From Actinoplanes aureus (GTDB lineage: Bacteria; Actinomycetota; Actinomycetes; Mycobacteriales; Micromonosporaceae): DNA of 64,000 nt. Every line of letters starts with the position of its first letter. The stretch's first letter is position 1. Below the pieces are notes generated by a model. It was not told the origin of the DNA, did no database searches, and was given only the letters and a program-made list of their open reading frames with translations. Below, one piece after another: positions 26,094 through 35,200 of the stretch. Location: the NCBI RefSeq assembly GCF_015704865.1, contig NZ_JADQTO010000037.1, forward strand, positions 17,247 to 81,246, in the 5' to 3' direction. Both the position numbers and the translations under genes were made by a program.

Positions 26094-26969
26094 TTACCGG
26101 ACCGCGCCGGCGGTCATCCCGGCGCGGATGTGCCTCTGGAACGCGACGTAGGCGACGAGCACCGGCAGCATGGCGATGGTCAAGCCGGCGAACAGGCCGC
26201 TCCAGTCACTGTCGTAGCCCTGGCTGACCGACAGGGCGGCCAATCCCTGCGCCAGGACATATCGGTCCGGGTCGGGGTTCAGCACCAGCGGCAGCAGGTA
26301 CTGGTTCCACAGCCCCAGAAAATTGAAGACGCCGACCGCGACCAGCCCTGGCCGGGCGAGCGGCAGCATCACGCGGAAGAACACCGCGCCGTGCGAGCAC
26401 CCATCGAGGAAGGCCGCTTCCGCGACCTCGGTGGGCAGCGTGCGGAAGAAGGAATGCAGGAAAAAGACCGTGAAGGGTACGGCGTAAGCCGTGTAAACCA
26501 GGATCAGCCCGGGGTACGTGCCGAGCAGCCCGAGTTGCCGCACCACGAAGAACAGCGGTACGAGCGCCAGGAACACCGGGAAGAACATGGCCGCGACGAA
26601 GGTGTAGTAGACGAGCCGGTTGCCCCGGAACTGGTACCGCGCTACGGCGTAGGCCACCAGTGACCCGAGCAGCATGGTCAGCAGCAGCGCCCCGCCGACC
26701 ACGATCAGGCTGTTGAAGAAGTACCGCCCGATGCTGGCCGTCGTCCAAGCCCGCGCCCAGTTCTCGAACTGCGGCGAAGCCGGCGGCGACCACGGATGGT
26801 TGAGGATCTCCTCGTCCGTCTTCAGTGAGCTCATCACCGCCCAGATCAGCGGCAACGCCGTCACCACGGCCCACGCGAGCATCGCGAGGTGCGGCAGCGG
26901 ATTGGGCCGGGAGACCGGCGGAGCCGCGTCGGAGACACGAACCGGGGGACGTTGCATGAGAGCCGTCAT
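26094..26969 (-). CDS. ngcG: Sugar ABC transporter permease, NgcG-like (MalG type)
   Basis: A 291-residue inner-membrane permease with six helices and the EAA loop EVAEAAFLDGCSHGAVFFRV (about residue 190), which contacts the ATPase. ATG 26969 overlaps the ngcF stop as ATGA; the longer open frame upstream lies inside ngcF. In Streptomyces, NgcEFG imports N-acetylglucosamine and diacetylchitobiose with the shared ATPase MsiK; no ATPase gene is present here, consistent with that arrangement. The symbol rests on the strong NgcE match and gene order. Confidence 0.82.
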   Translation of the reverse strand: MTALMQRPPVRVSDAAPPVSRPNPLPHLAMLAWAVVTALPLIWAVMSSLKTDEEILNHPWSPPASPQFENWARAWTTASIGRYFFNSLIVVGGALLLTMLLGSLVAYAVARYQFRGNRLVYYTFVAAMFFPVFLALVPLFFVVRQLGLLGTYPGLILVYTAYAVPFTVFFLHSFFRTLPTEVAEAAFLDGCSHGAVFFRVMLPLARPGLVAVGVFNFLGLWNQYLLPLVLNPDPDRYVLAQGLAALSVSQGYDSDWSGLFAGLTIAMLPVLVAYVAFQRHIRAGMTAGAVR

Positions 26970-27859
26970 GCCATCTCCACCTGGTTGCGCCGGCCCCATC
27001 GCAGGGCGAACACCGCGAGGGTGAGCGTGGCGAAGAACAGCGCCACCCCCATCGCCGTGGCGTAACCGAACTTCCCGTACGTGAACGCGGTCCGATAGAG
27101 CGACAACCCGACCACCTCGGTCGCCCCGTCCGGCCCGCCCGGCCCGACCGTCATGACCTGCACCAGCACGAACCCGTCGAGCGCCACGATGCCCAGGTAG
27201 ACGAAGGCGACCTGCACGCTCTCCCGCACGAGCGGCAGCGTCACCCCCCGAAACGTCGCCCACCGTCCGGCACCGTCCAGCGTCGCCGCTTCGAAGAGTT
27301 CGCGAGGGATCCCGTCGATCGCCGCGCTGAACAGCACCACGTAGAACCCGACCGACGACCAGATGACCACCGCCATCACCGCGATCAGCGCCCATGACGG
27401 CTCGCCGAGCCAGCTCTGCGTCAGCGACGACAGCCCGGCCGCCCGCAGCCCGGAGTTGAGCAGCCCGTTGTTGGGGCTGTAGACGAACGCCCAGAGCACC
27501 CCGATGATCACCAGCGAGAGCATCTGCGGGAAGAAATAGACGATCTGGTACGCCGACGCGCCGCGTACCGGCCGGCGGCCGTTCAGCATGCTCGCCAGGA
27601 ACAGCGCGATCGCGATCGTCACGACCGGTACGACCACCAGCATCACGGCGTTGTTGCGTACGGCGTCGAGGAACAGCGAGTCGCCGCCGAGGCGGGCGAA
27701 GTTGTCCGTCCCGACGAAGTGCGCCTCGCCGGCCACCCCGGTCCAGTCCGTCAGCGACAGATAGAACGCCTGGGCGTACGGCGAGAGCACGAAGACGACG
27801 TGCAGCACCAGCGCCGGCACGAGCGCGGCGAGCAGGAACCGCCACCGGCCGTGTTTCAT
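26966..27859 (-). CDS. ngcF: Sugar ABC transporter permease, NgcF-like (MalF type)
   Basis: A 297-residue permease with six helices and the EAA loop IPRELFEAATLDGAGRWATF (about residue 200). The start MKHGRWRFLLAALVPAL overlaps the ngcE stop by one base (TGATG), and its own stop overlaps ngcG. This pattern of coupled permeases downstream of a solute-binding lipoprotein is that of CUT1 sugar importers. Confidence 0.82.
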   Translation of the reverse strand: MKHGRWRFLLAALVPALVLHVVFVLSPYAQAFYLSLTDWTGVAGEAHFVGTDNFARLGGDSLFLDAVRNNAVMLVVVPVVTIAIALFLASMLNGRRPVRGASAYQIVYFFPQMLSLVIIGVLWAFVYSPNNGLLNSGLRAAGLSSLTQSWLGEPSWALIAVMAVVIWSSVGFYVVLFSAAIDGIPRELFEAATLDGAGRWATFRGVTLPLVRESVQVAFVYLGIVALDGFVLVQVMTVGPGGPDGATEVVGLSLYRTAFTYGKFGYATAMGVALFFATLTLAVFALRWGRRNQVEMA

Positions 27860-29277
27860 CAGCGGGTGTACTTGACGACGGTGGAGTCCTTCGCGAGGGC
27901 GTCGGACGCCTTCTGGATCCGGGTGGACCAGTCGGCGACGCTGATCCGCCGGTTCACCAGTTCACCCGTGGCGTCGTCGATCGCCTTCGCGAGGGGCGCG
28001 TACCACGTACGGAATCGGTAGTTGAAGGCGTCCGGACCGGCGGCCGTGACCGCGTCGCGGACCGAGCCCAGCCCACTGGAGAGCGTGAGCCCTTCGGTGG
28101 CGCCGGCCACCGCCGGCAGGGTGCTGTTGGCCTGGGCGAAGTCCTTCGCGGAGGCGAGCGAGAAGAGGATCCGCAGGTACTCCTGGCCGCCGGCGACGTT
28201 CTTCGCCTTCGCCGGGACCAGGTACGACTCGCTGCTGGCCGCCTGCACCGCGGTGACCGGCATCTTGGCGGCGGGAAGTGCGGGCACCGTGCCCAGGACC
28301 ATGTCGAAACCGGCCGGGGTGACGTCCTTCTGCTCGCTCTCCAGCCACGACCCGCACGGGATGAACGCGGCCTTCTTCTGGCACCAGGCGGCCTGCGCCT
28401 CGGTGTGCGACAGCGCCTCCGAGCCGGACATCAGGTAACCCTTGCCGGCCAGTTCGGCGAACGCCTCGGCGGCCTGGGTGAGGCCCGGCTGCTTCCAGGC
28501 GTCCGGCTGCAGGTTGTCGACCGCCTTGACCAGGTCCAGGCCGCCGGCCTTGGCGGCCATGGTGAGCAGCGGGTCGTTGATGTACTCCGGGTATTTGCCC
28601 TGGTAGGTCCAGGGCGCGATGCCGGCCTTCTTGATCGTCTCGCAGAGGGCGAGCATGTCGGCCCACGTCGTCGGGTAGATCCAGCCGCGCTCGGCGAACA
28701 GGGACTTCGAGTACCAGACGCCCCAGACCGTGTAGGTGAAGTTCAGCGCGACCGGGCTGCCGCCGAACGTGCCGTCGTCGACGACGCCGGGCAGCAGGGT
28801 GTCGCGGACCTTCTTGCCGGGCTGGTCGAAGGCCGGTGCGTCGAGCAGCTCGGCGAGATCGGTGACCTGCTTCGCGCTGACCAGGGTGGCCATGTCCAGG
28901 CGTCCGGCACCGGTGTTGTCGACGACGTCCGGTGGGTTCCCGGCGACGAAGCGGGGCTGCATCGCCTCGCCGACCTTCTGCAGTCCCTTGTGGTCGATCT
29001 TGGCTTGCGGGTACTTCTCGGTGTACTTCGCCTCGGCCTTGATCGCGTACTCGTCGCCGTACCCCCCTTTGAAGACGACCACCTCGAGGGGTGCGTCGGC
29101 CCTGACGCCCAGGGGGTTCTCGGTGCTCTTGGCGCCGCCGGTGTCAGCCGGCTCGTCACCGTCGCCGGAGTTGGTGACGCACGCTGCGAGCAGGGGCACG
29201 CCGGCAGCCGCGGCTCCGGCCGTTTTCAGCAGGCTTCGCCTGGTGGGGTACGGTCTGTGCGGGTTCTCCGGGTTCAT
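27859..29277 (-). CDS. ngcE: N-acetylglucosamine/chitobiose-binding lipoprotein NgcE
   Basis: A 472-residue solute-binding protein starting at ATG 29277. The signal has twin arginines (TRRSLLKTAG) and a lipobox LLAACV (Cys ~33), so it is probably Tat-exported and lipidated. Segments such as PLEVVVFKGGYGDEYA, MQPRFVAGNPPDVVDNTGAG and IKKAGIAPWTYQGKYPEYIN are those I associate with NgcE of Streptomyces, which binds N-acetylglucosamine and diacetylchitobiose. It is followed by ngcF and ngcG and preceded after 17 bp by a SIS gene. Confidence 0.82.
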   Translation of the reverse strand: MNPENPHRPYPTRRSLLKTAGAAAAGVPLLAACVTNSGDGDEPADTGGAKSTENPLGVRADAPLEVVVFKGGYGDEYAIKAEAKYTEKYPQAKIDHKGLQKVGEAMQPRFVAGNPPDVVDNTGAGRLDMATLVSAKQVTDLAELLDAPAFDQPGKKVRDTLLPGVVDDGTFGGSPVALNFTYTVWGVWYSKSLFAERGWIYPTTWADMLALCETIKKAGIAPWTYQGKYPEYINDPLLTMAAKAGGLDLVKAVDNLQPDAWKQPGLTQAAEAFAELAGKGYLMSGSEALSHTEAQAAWCQKKAAFIPCGSWLESEQKDVTPAGFDMVLGTVPALPAAKMPVTAVQAASSESYLVPAKAKNVAGGQEYLRILFSLASAKDFAQANSTLPAVAGATEGLTLSSGLGSVRDAVTAAGPDAFNYRFRTWYAPLAKAIDDATGELVNRRISVADWSTRIQKASDALAKDSTVVKYTR

Positions 29278-29294
29278 GTCAGTGGGCTCGCTTC

Positions 29295-30038
29295 CTATGC
29301 GGTACGCCGGATGCGCCCGGCGTACCGCGCCTCGAGTTCCGCGTTGTGTTCCTTGCCGCCGGGCACGTTGTCCGACAGATAGACCGGCGGGGTGATCCCG
29401 GCCGCGAGCAGACGGGCGACCACCTCGGTGACGATCTGCTGAGCCAGCAGCGCGGCGGTGATCGAGGAGACGGCCCCGACCGCGCCACCACCGGGCAGGG
29501 GGATCGTCGCGTCCCCGTACGGAGCTCCGTTGTCCAGCACCACGTCGGCGATGTCGCCGAGCTTGCGCCCGCTCGGGTGGCGCGAGGCGACGCCCGCCGA
29601 GTGCTCCGCCGAGGTGACCGCGACCAGCGGGTGACCGCGCTCCTTGACCAGCAGGGCCATCTCCACGACCGCCCCGTTGATGCCGGAGTTGGAGGCGATC
29701 ACGAAGGCGTCGTCGGGTTTGACCGGGGCGAGCTGGTAGAGCCGGTGGGCGATCTCCGGGTTGCGTTCGACGGCCGGGTCGGCGAGCACGTCCAGGGGCT
29801 CGCCGCCGTAGAGGACGATGTCGCGCAGGGCGATCCGGTTGGTCGGGACCAGGCCGCCGGCCCGGCCGGCGATCTCCATGGCCAGCGCCTCGGAGTGCCC
29901 GCAGCCGAACGCCTGGATGACGCCGCTGTTCTTGATCGAGGCGAACAGCAGCTCGGCCGCCCGGGACTTCGCCTCCTGCTGGCCCCGGCCCACCCGGGCC
30001 ACCAACTCTTCGATCTTGGATAGGTAGTCCCCGGTCAC
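29295..30038 (-). CDS. SIS-domain sugar-phosphate-binding protein (UPF0309-like)
   Basis: A 247-residue protein with one SIS domain: FGCGHSEALAMEIAGRAGG near residue 44 and IASNSGINGAVVEMAL near residue 110 carry the Ser/Thr residues that hold phosphosugars. It resembles the UPF0309 group, close to MurQ/GmhA-type isomerases and etherases. As first gene of the ngcEFG-GH16 operon it probably handles a phosphorylated amino sugar, but the reaction is not known. Start ATG 30038 has a GAAAGGA site. Confidence 0.83.
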   Translation of the reverse strand: MTGDYLSKIEELVARVGRGQQEAKSRAAELLFASIKNSGVIQAFGCGHSEALAMEIAGRAGGLVPTNRIALRDIVLYGGEPLDVLADPAVERNPEIAHRLYQLAPVKPDDAFVIASNSGINGAVVEMALLVKERGHPLVAVTSAEHSAGVASRHPSGRKLGDIADVVLDNGAPYGDATIPLPGGGAVGAVSSITAALLAQQIVTEVVARLLAAGITPPVYLSDNVPGGKEHNAELEARYAGRIRRTA

Positions 30039-30117
30039 GGTGTTCCTTTCTCCGGCCGCCGCTTGCGGGTCGGCACCTCTTCCGGCAATCGGTGTGTGCC
30101 ACGGCGCGTGGTCATCC

Positions 30118-30146
30118 TTTTCATCAAACGCTGTTGTCGATGAAAA
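30118..30146. promoter_or_regulatory. Inverted repeat in the divergent ngc/kinase promoter region
   Basis: TTTTCATC and GATGAAAA form a perfect 8-bp inverted repeat with a 13-bp spacer in the 163-bp gap between the SIS gene and the kinase. This is the most A/T-rich stretch in the neighbourhood. It differs from the DasR dre site, so control by another regulator (for example RpiR- or ROK-type) is likely. No regulator gene is next to it. Confidence 0.55.
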
Positions 30147-30201
30147 TTACGACCATCGAGTGAGCTAGTCAACAATGAATTTCTGTGTTTCGATCCTCGC
30201 C

Positions 30202-31128
30202 ATGAACCTCGTGGTAGGCGTCGACGCCGGCGGCACCGCCTCCCGGGCGGTGGTCGCCACAGTGGACGGCACCGTCGTGGGTCGCGGGCGGGCCGGCCCC
30301 GGCAATCCACTCGCGGCGGGACCGGCCGCTGCTCAGGCCATCGGTTCCGCCCTTCGGCAGGCGCTGTCCGGAGTGCGCCCGGAAGCCGTCGAGGCCGGGG
30401 TGCTCGGCCTGGCCGGGGATTCCGCCTGCGCCGATCCGGCGATCCGCGCGTCGCTCGGCGCCGCATGGACCGCGGCCGGCCTGACCTGCGGCTGGACCGT
30501 CGTCGGCGACGCGGTGACCGCCTTCGCCGCCGGCACCTGCGCACCGACCGGCGCGGTCCTCATCGCGGGCACCGGCGCGGTCGCCGCGGCCATCAAGGAT
30601 CATGAGATCGTACGGGTGGCCGACGGTCTCGGCTGGCTACTCGGTGACGAAGGATCCGGCCACTGGTTCGGCATCAGTGCTCTGCGCGCGGCCGTCCGCT
30701 CCTGGCCGTCACCGTTCGCCGCGGTGGTCGCCGCCCACGCCGGCGTCGGCGGCCGCGACCAGCTGATCCATTGGGCGCAGCGGCTGCCGCACGCCCGCAT
30801 CGCCGCGCTCGCCCCGATCGTCTGCGCCCAGGCCCGGACCGGCGACCCGGAAGCCGCCGCGATCGTCGCCGACGCCGTCCGCAAGCTCACCGCCACCCTG
30901 GACAGCCTCGGCGCGGACGGCCCGGTGGTCCTGGCCGGTGGCCTGCTCACTTCTTCGGACTCCCCGGTCCGCGACGGTCTGCTCGCGGTCCTCGACGCCC
31001 GTGGCACCACGGTCCTGATCAGCCGTGACCCGGCCGCGGCCGCCGCCTGGCTGGCCGCACGCACCCGGCCCGGAGTCCCGTCACCGGCCGACCTGCACCG
31101 CGCTCTGCTCGGCGCCCCGGGCGGGTGA
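30202..31128 (+). CDS. BadF/BadG-type ATPase, probable N-acetylglucosamine kinase
   Basis: A 308-residue ASKHA kinase. The phosphate-1 motif is VVGVDAGGTASRAVVA at the N terminus, followed by a GDAVTAFAAG segment, phosphate-2 GAVLIAGTGAVAAA, and GWLLGDEGSGHWFG, which is typical of NagK-like N-acetylglucosamine kinases. I use ATG 30202; an upstream in-frame ATG at 30175 would add nine residues lying in the promoter region. Divergence from the ngc operon supports phosphorylation of imported amino sugar in the cytoplasm. Confidence 0.85.
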   Translation: MNLVVGVDAGGTASRAVVATVDGTVVGRGRAGPGNPLAAGPAAAQAIGSALRQALSGVRPEAVEAGVLGLAGDSACADPAIRASLGAAWTAAGLTCGWTVVGDAVTAFAAGTCAPTGAVLIAGTGAVAAAIKDHEIVRVADGLGWLLGDEGSGHWFGISALRAAVRSWPSPFAAVVAAHAGVGGRDQLIHWAQRLPHARIAALAPIVCAQARTGDPEAAAIVADAVRKLTATLDSLGADGPVVLAGGLLTSSDSPVRDGLLAVLDARGTTVLISRDPAAAAAWLAARTRPGVPSPADLHRALLGAPGG

Positions 31129-31139
31129 CCGCAGCGCGT

Positions 31140-31322
31140 CGTATCCGGCTGCCGCGCCTCACGGCGTTCCGGGTCGTCGCGGCTCATCAGCCGGACGGCC
31201 CGGAACGAGTAGTACGTCATCGCGGAGGCGAACGAGGCGACGGCGAACCAGGCAACCGCCGGTTCCCATGCCAGTACCCCGTCCGCGAGCAGAACGCACA
31301 CCGGGACAGTGCGCATGACCAT
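31140..31322 (-). other. Possible small membrane protein or remnant (no clear end)
   Basis: A minus-strand frame from ATG 31322 or 31316 reads RTVPVCVLLADGVLAWEPAV and AWFAVASFASAMTYYSFRAV, a convincing hydrophobic segment followed by RLMSRDDPERR. The frame has no stop until 30600, deep inside the antisense of the kinase gene, so either the 3' end was lost or the match is accidental. It occupies most of the otherwise empty gap 31129-31375. Confidence 0.25.
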
Positions 31323-31375
31323 CCCGGTGTGTGTCCGCTGACCTGACCTACCGCGTCAATCGGACGCGGGACCGC

Positions 31376-32065
31376 TCAGTTGAGCCCCTTGGCGTCGATG
31401 TCGAACTCCACGACCTGGGACTTGTCCTTGTTCCACTTGGCCACCCGGTGCATGAGGTACGCGAAGGTGGTACCCGGCTCCCACACGATCGTGGTCCGCC
31501 CCTTCGCCCCGCCCGACGCCTTCGTGCTGATCCGCAGCTTGGCGCCGAGCACCTCGGCCTCGATGTCGGAGGCCTTGGTGCCGGACGCGGCGAACGACTC
31601 GGCGACCTTGGCCTCCACCACGACCCAGATCGTCGAGACGATCCGGCCGTCGCGACCCTCCTGTGCGAGGAACTTGCGGGCCGCGGTGGCCTCGTTGTTC
31701 ACCATGTTCAACAGCGGACCCTCGTCGATCATGAACTTGGCCAGCTTCAGCTTCGCGGTCTTCGCCCTCTCGTACGAGAAGGTCGCGGCCGTCTCGGCGC
31801 TCGCCACGAAGTACTTCAGCCCGCCGTTGACCTCGACGTCCGCCTTGGCCTGCCGGGACCAGTCGATGTCCGCGGTGGTGACGTAGCGGACCCGGCCCTT
31901 CAGGTCCGACCGGTCGACGTGGTGGAAGACGTTGAGGCTGGCCTTCGTGCCCAGCGGGTCCTCCTTCTCGCCGTACGAGCACATCAGTACGTCCTCGGCC
32001 TTGTCCCGGAAGTACCGCTCGCCGCCGTAGACGAAGGTGTGCTTGGCGACTCGTGACTCGGGCAT
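31376..32065 (-). CDS. Protein of unknown function, divergent from the SARP regulator
   Basis: A 229-residue soluble protein from ATG 32065, behind a GGGGGGAAAG site; the open frame continues upstream but lacks a ribosome site. It begins MPESRVAKHTFVYGGERYF and has alternating polar/hydrophobic stretches suggesting beta strands (LKGRVRYVTTADIDWSRQAK, RIVSTIWVVVEAKVAESF, RTTIVWEPGTTFAYLMHRVA) around a helical middle (SYERAKTAKLKLAKFMIDEG). No signal peptide, membrane helix or catalytic motif is visible. The strand-helix-strand order and the TTIVWEPGTTFAYL strand are loosely reminiscent of pore-forming gasdermin N-domains, but this is speculation. Its only neighbour is the STAND/SARP regulator. 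Confidence 0.8.
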   Translation of the reverse strand: MPESRVAKHTFVYGGERYFRDKAEDVLMCSYGEKEDPLGTKASLNVFHHVDRSDLKGRVRYVTTADIDWSRQAKADVEVNGGLKYFVASAETAATFSYERAKTAKLKLAKFMIDEGPLLNMVNNEATAARKFLAQEGRDGRIVSTIWVVVEAKVAESFAASGTKASDIEAEVLGAKLRISTKASGGAKGRTTIVWEPGTTFAYLMHRVAKWNKDKSQVVEFDIDAKGLN

Positions 32066-32109
32066 GTTTCTTTCCCCCCTGTTCGGCGGATTGTTCCGCT
32101 GGGGCCCAG

Positions 32110-32147
32110 CTTCGTGAGCCGCCGTTAGCCGTCCGCTAGCCACGAAG
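32110..32147. promoter_or_regulatory. Putative SARP-binding region between divergent genes
   Basis: Two heptamers, CGTTAGC (32123-32129) and CGCTAGC (32134-32140), repeat with an exact 11-bp period, the spacing known for SARP/OmpR-type activator sites. They lie inside a longer inverted repeat with CTTCGTG (32110) and CACGAAG (32141) arms. The region is 45-98 bp upstream of the two divergent starts. I infer that the SARP domain of the adjacent regulator binds here. Confidence 0.5.
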
Positions 32148-32209
32148 CCGTCAGTCCGCTACGCGACTGCGCGGTTGTTCCCGGTCCCGTCCAGGCCCCA
32201 GATGGGGGA

Positions 32210-35200
32210 GTGCGAGCATTTGCCCGCCGGCTCGACGGGCCACCCCGGCCGATCGGCGGCGAGATCCTGCGGACCTCCCTGATCGACCGTCTGGCGGCGC
32301 GCTGGGACGTGCCGGTGATCACCGTGGTGGCCGGTGCGGGCTTCGGTAAGTCGACCGCCCTGGCCCAGGCCACCCGGCTGCACGCCGCCGACCCGCGGGG
32401 CCTGGAGGCGTGGGTGACCTGCGAACCCGGTGACGAGGACGCCCAGCGCCTGGCCGAGGCGATCTGCCGGGCGTTCGGCGTCGAACCCGCCGCGGTCGCC
32501 CCGCTGGACACGGTCCTGGAGGCGTTGCGGGCCGGCTCACCGATCGAGTCCTGCCTGATCCTCGACGACGTGCACGAGGTGGCCCGCGGCTCCTCGGGAC
32601 ACCGGCTGATCGCGGAGCTCGTGCCGCGGCTGCCGGCCGGTGCCCACCTGGTGCTGGCCGGCCGTACCCTGCCGCCGTTGCCGCTGGCCCGGCTGCACGC
32701 CGCCGAGCGGATCCGCTGCCTCGGCGAGTGCGACCTCGCCTTCGGCCGTGGTGAGCTGGACCGGGCCGCGGCGAACGCGGACCGCCCGGTCGCCGACGTG
32801 ACCGGCCTGGGCGGCTGGCCCGCCCTGGTCCGGCTGACCCTGGCCGCACCGCACGGCATCGCCCGCGACTATCTGTGGGACGAGGTCGTCTCCCGGCTGC
32901 CCGAGGCCGACCGGGACGTGCTGCTGCACCTGGCCGTCCTCGGCTCGGCGGACGCCGCCACCCTGCAGGCCCTGGCCGGGGTGACGGCCGACGTCGGCCG
33001 GCTCGCCCAGCGGGTGCCGCTGGTGGCGCGGTTCGGCGACGGTGGGATCCGGGCACACCCGTTGTGGATCGACGCGCTGGTCCGGCTGCTGCCCGCCGAC
33101 CGGGTCGCGGCCGTACGCGCCCGGGCTGCCGACCTGCTGCTGGACCGGGGCGACCCGCTGCGAGCCGGCTCCATCGCGATCACCGCCGGCGACGTGGCCC
33201 TGCTCGACCGGGCCGCGACGGAACTGGTCGCCTCGACCCTGGCCACGTTCCCGCACGACACCGGGGTGCGCTGGCTGGCCGCCGTGCCGGAGGTCGAGCA
33301 CGTCCGGCCCGGCCTGTCGCTGCTCACCGCCGCCACCCGGTACGCGAACCGCGCCGGCGACCCCGGCGTGGACGCCATGCTGGACACCGCCGCGCGGGCC
33401 GCGCGCGAGGCCGGTGATCTGCGGGCCGAGAGCACGGCGGCCAGCCTGGCCACCATCGCGGCGCACGCCCGCGGCGACGAGAGCCGCCTGGCCGAGCTGT
33501 TCCAGCAGGTGCTCGAGCTGCCCGGCGCCGAGCGGGAGCCGACCCTGCGGCTGTTGCTCGCCGGGGTCCGCGGAGCCATCTTCGAGCTGATGGGCTCGAT
33601 CGAGGACGCCCTCGCGGTCGTGGAGTCGTTGTCCCCGGAGGACATCGAGCAGCAACCGGGCAAGATCATCGTCCGGTTCCACGTCTATCTGCTGCTCCTG
33701 GCGGGCCGCGCGGACGAGGCGGCCGCGGTCGCCGGGGCGCACCTGGACTCCTCGCCGTACGCGCACGTGCGCCGGATGCCGCAGTTCGCCCGCTGGATGG
33801 CCGGCCACCCCGCCGACTTCCTGCCTGATGCCCGCGACGCTGACAAACCGCCCTACCTGCCGGAATCCGACGCCAACGACCGCTACCGGTTCAACTTCCT
33901 GGCGTTCGCCGCGGTGGTCGCCGCCTCCGTGGGCGACCACGCGGCCCTGCGTCACGTGTCCGGGCAGCTGGAGGCCAGCGGTCTGGGCGCCGACACCCGC
34001 GACGCCGCCATGCTGGTGGTCGCGGCGGCCGCCAAAGCCGTCCTGCTGGGCGACGAGGGCGCCGCCCGGGCGGCGATCGGCGAGTTCGTGGCCGAGAATC
34101 CGCTGAGCGATCCGGTCGCGGCCGTCCACCTGCGGCGGTTCCTCGCGTACGGGTACGTGCTCTCACCCGAGGCGCGGGAACTCTGGGACACCCAGCCGCT
34201 CGGCCCGTCCCAGCACCGGGTCCGCGAGGCCGCCCGGCTGCTGCTGGCCGCCCGCGCGGGACGCCTGTCCGGCACCGGCCAGGTCACCCCGGAAACCGTG
34301 CTGATCTCCTTCCCGCTGCCGTGGTCGGTCGAGCTCGCGGCGTACGCCGAGGCCGCCGGCCTGCCGTTCGGCCGCGAGCTGCTGCAATGGCTCGCCGACC
34401 AGCTGGGCCGGCGCGCCCACGACGCGCTGCACCGGCTGGCCAAGGATCCTCGTGCCGCCCTGGCCGCCGGCGCGCGCCGCCTGCTCGGCGCGGTACCGGC
34501 CACCCCGGAGGGCCGGATCCGCGTCGAGGTTCTCGGACCGCTGCGGGTGCTCGCCGACGGCACCGAGACCCATCCGGCCGGCCTGCGCCGCCGCCGGGTC
34601 CGCCAGCTGCTCACCGTGCTCGCGGTGCACGGCGAGATGGACCGTTCCCGGCTCATGGACCTGCTCTGGCCAGAACTCGACCCGGACGCCGCCGCACGCA
34701 ACCTGCGGGTCACGCTCACCTATCTGCGCCGGATCCTCGACGGGCACGTGCGCAGTGACCGTGGCCGGGTGCGGCTGGTCCGGTCGAAGGGCCTCACCGT
34801 CGACGTCACCGAGCTGCGCGAACAGCTCGACGAGGCGCGGCGGGCACGCACCCGGGGCGACCCGGCGGCGGCCGATGCCGCCCTGGCCGGGGCGGTCCGG
34901 TTGTGGCGCGGCGAACCGCTCGCCGACCTGCCGGACCGGGAGAACGCGGCGGCGGCGTTGCGCGCGGAACTCACCGAGGCGGCCCTGACGCTCGGCGAGC
35001 GCCGGCTGGCACAGGGGGACACCGCGGCCGCCGGGGAACTGGCCCGGCGGGCGCTCACCGCCGAGCCGTACGCCGAGCGCGGCATGCGACTGCTGCTGGC
35101 GGTGGAGACCCAGCGCCGGGACCCGAGCGGCCTGGAACGCGCGGTCCGCCGGGTCCGGGAGGCGCTGACCGCGCTCGGCGCCAAGCCCGAGCCGGCCACC

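Noticed and set aside
24893..31128. DasR dre sites in the amino-sugar locus
   Set aside because: I looked for the TGGTCTAGACCA-type palindrome in the gaps of this locus and saw none.
31376..32065. Firm annotation as a bacterial gasdermin
   Set aside because: Resemblance is only in general strand/helix order and one strand motif; there is no adjacent protease and no structural comparison was possible.
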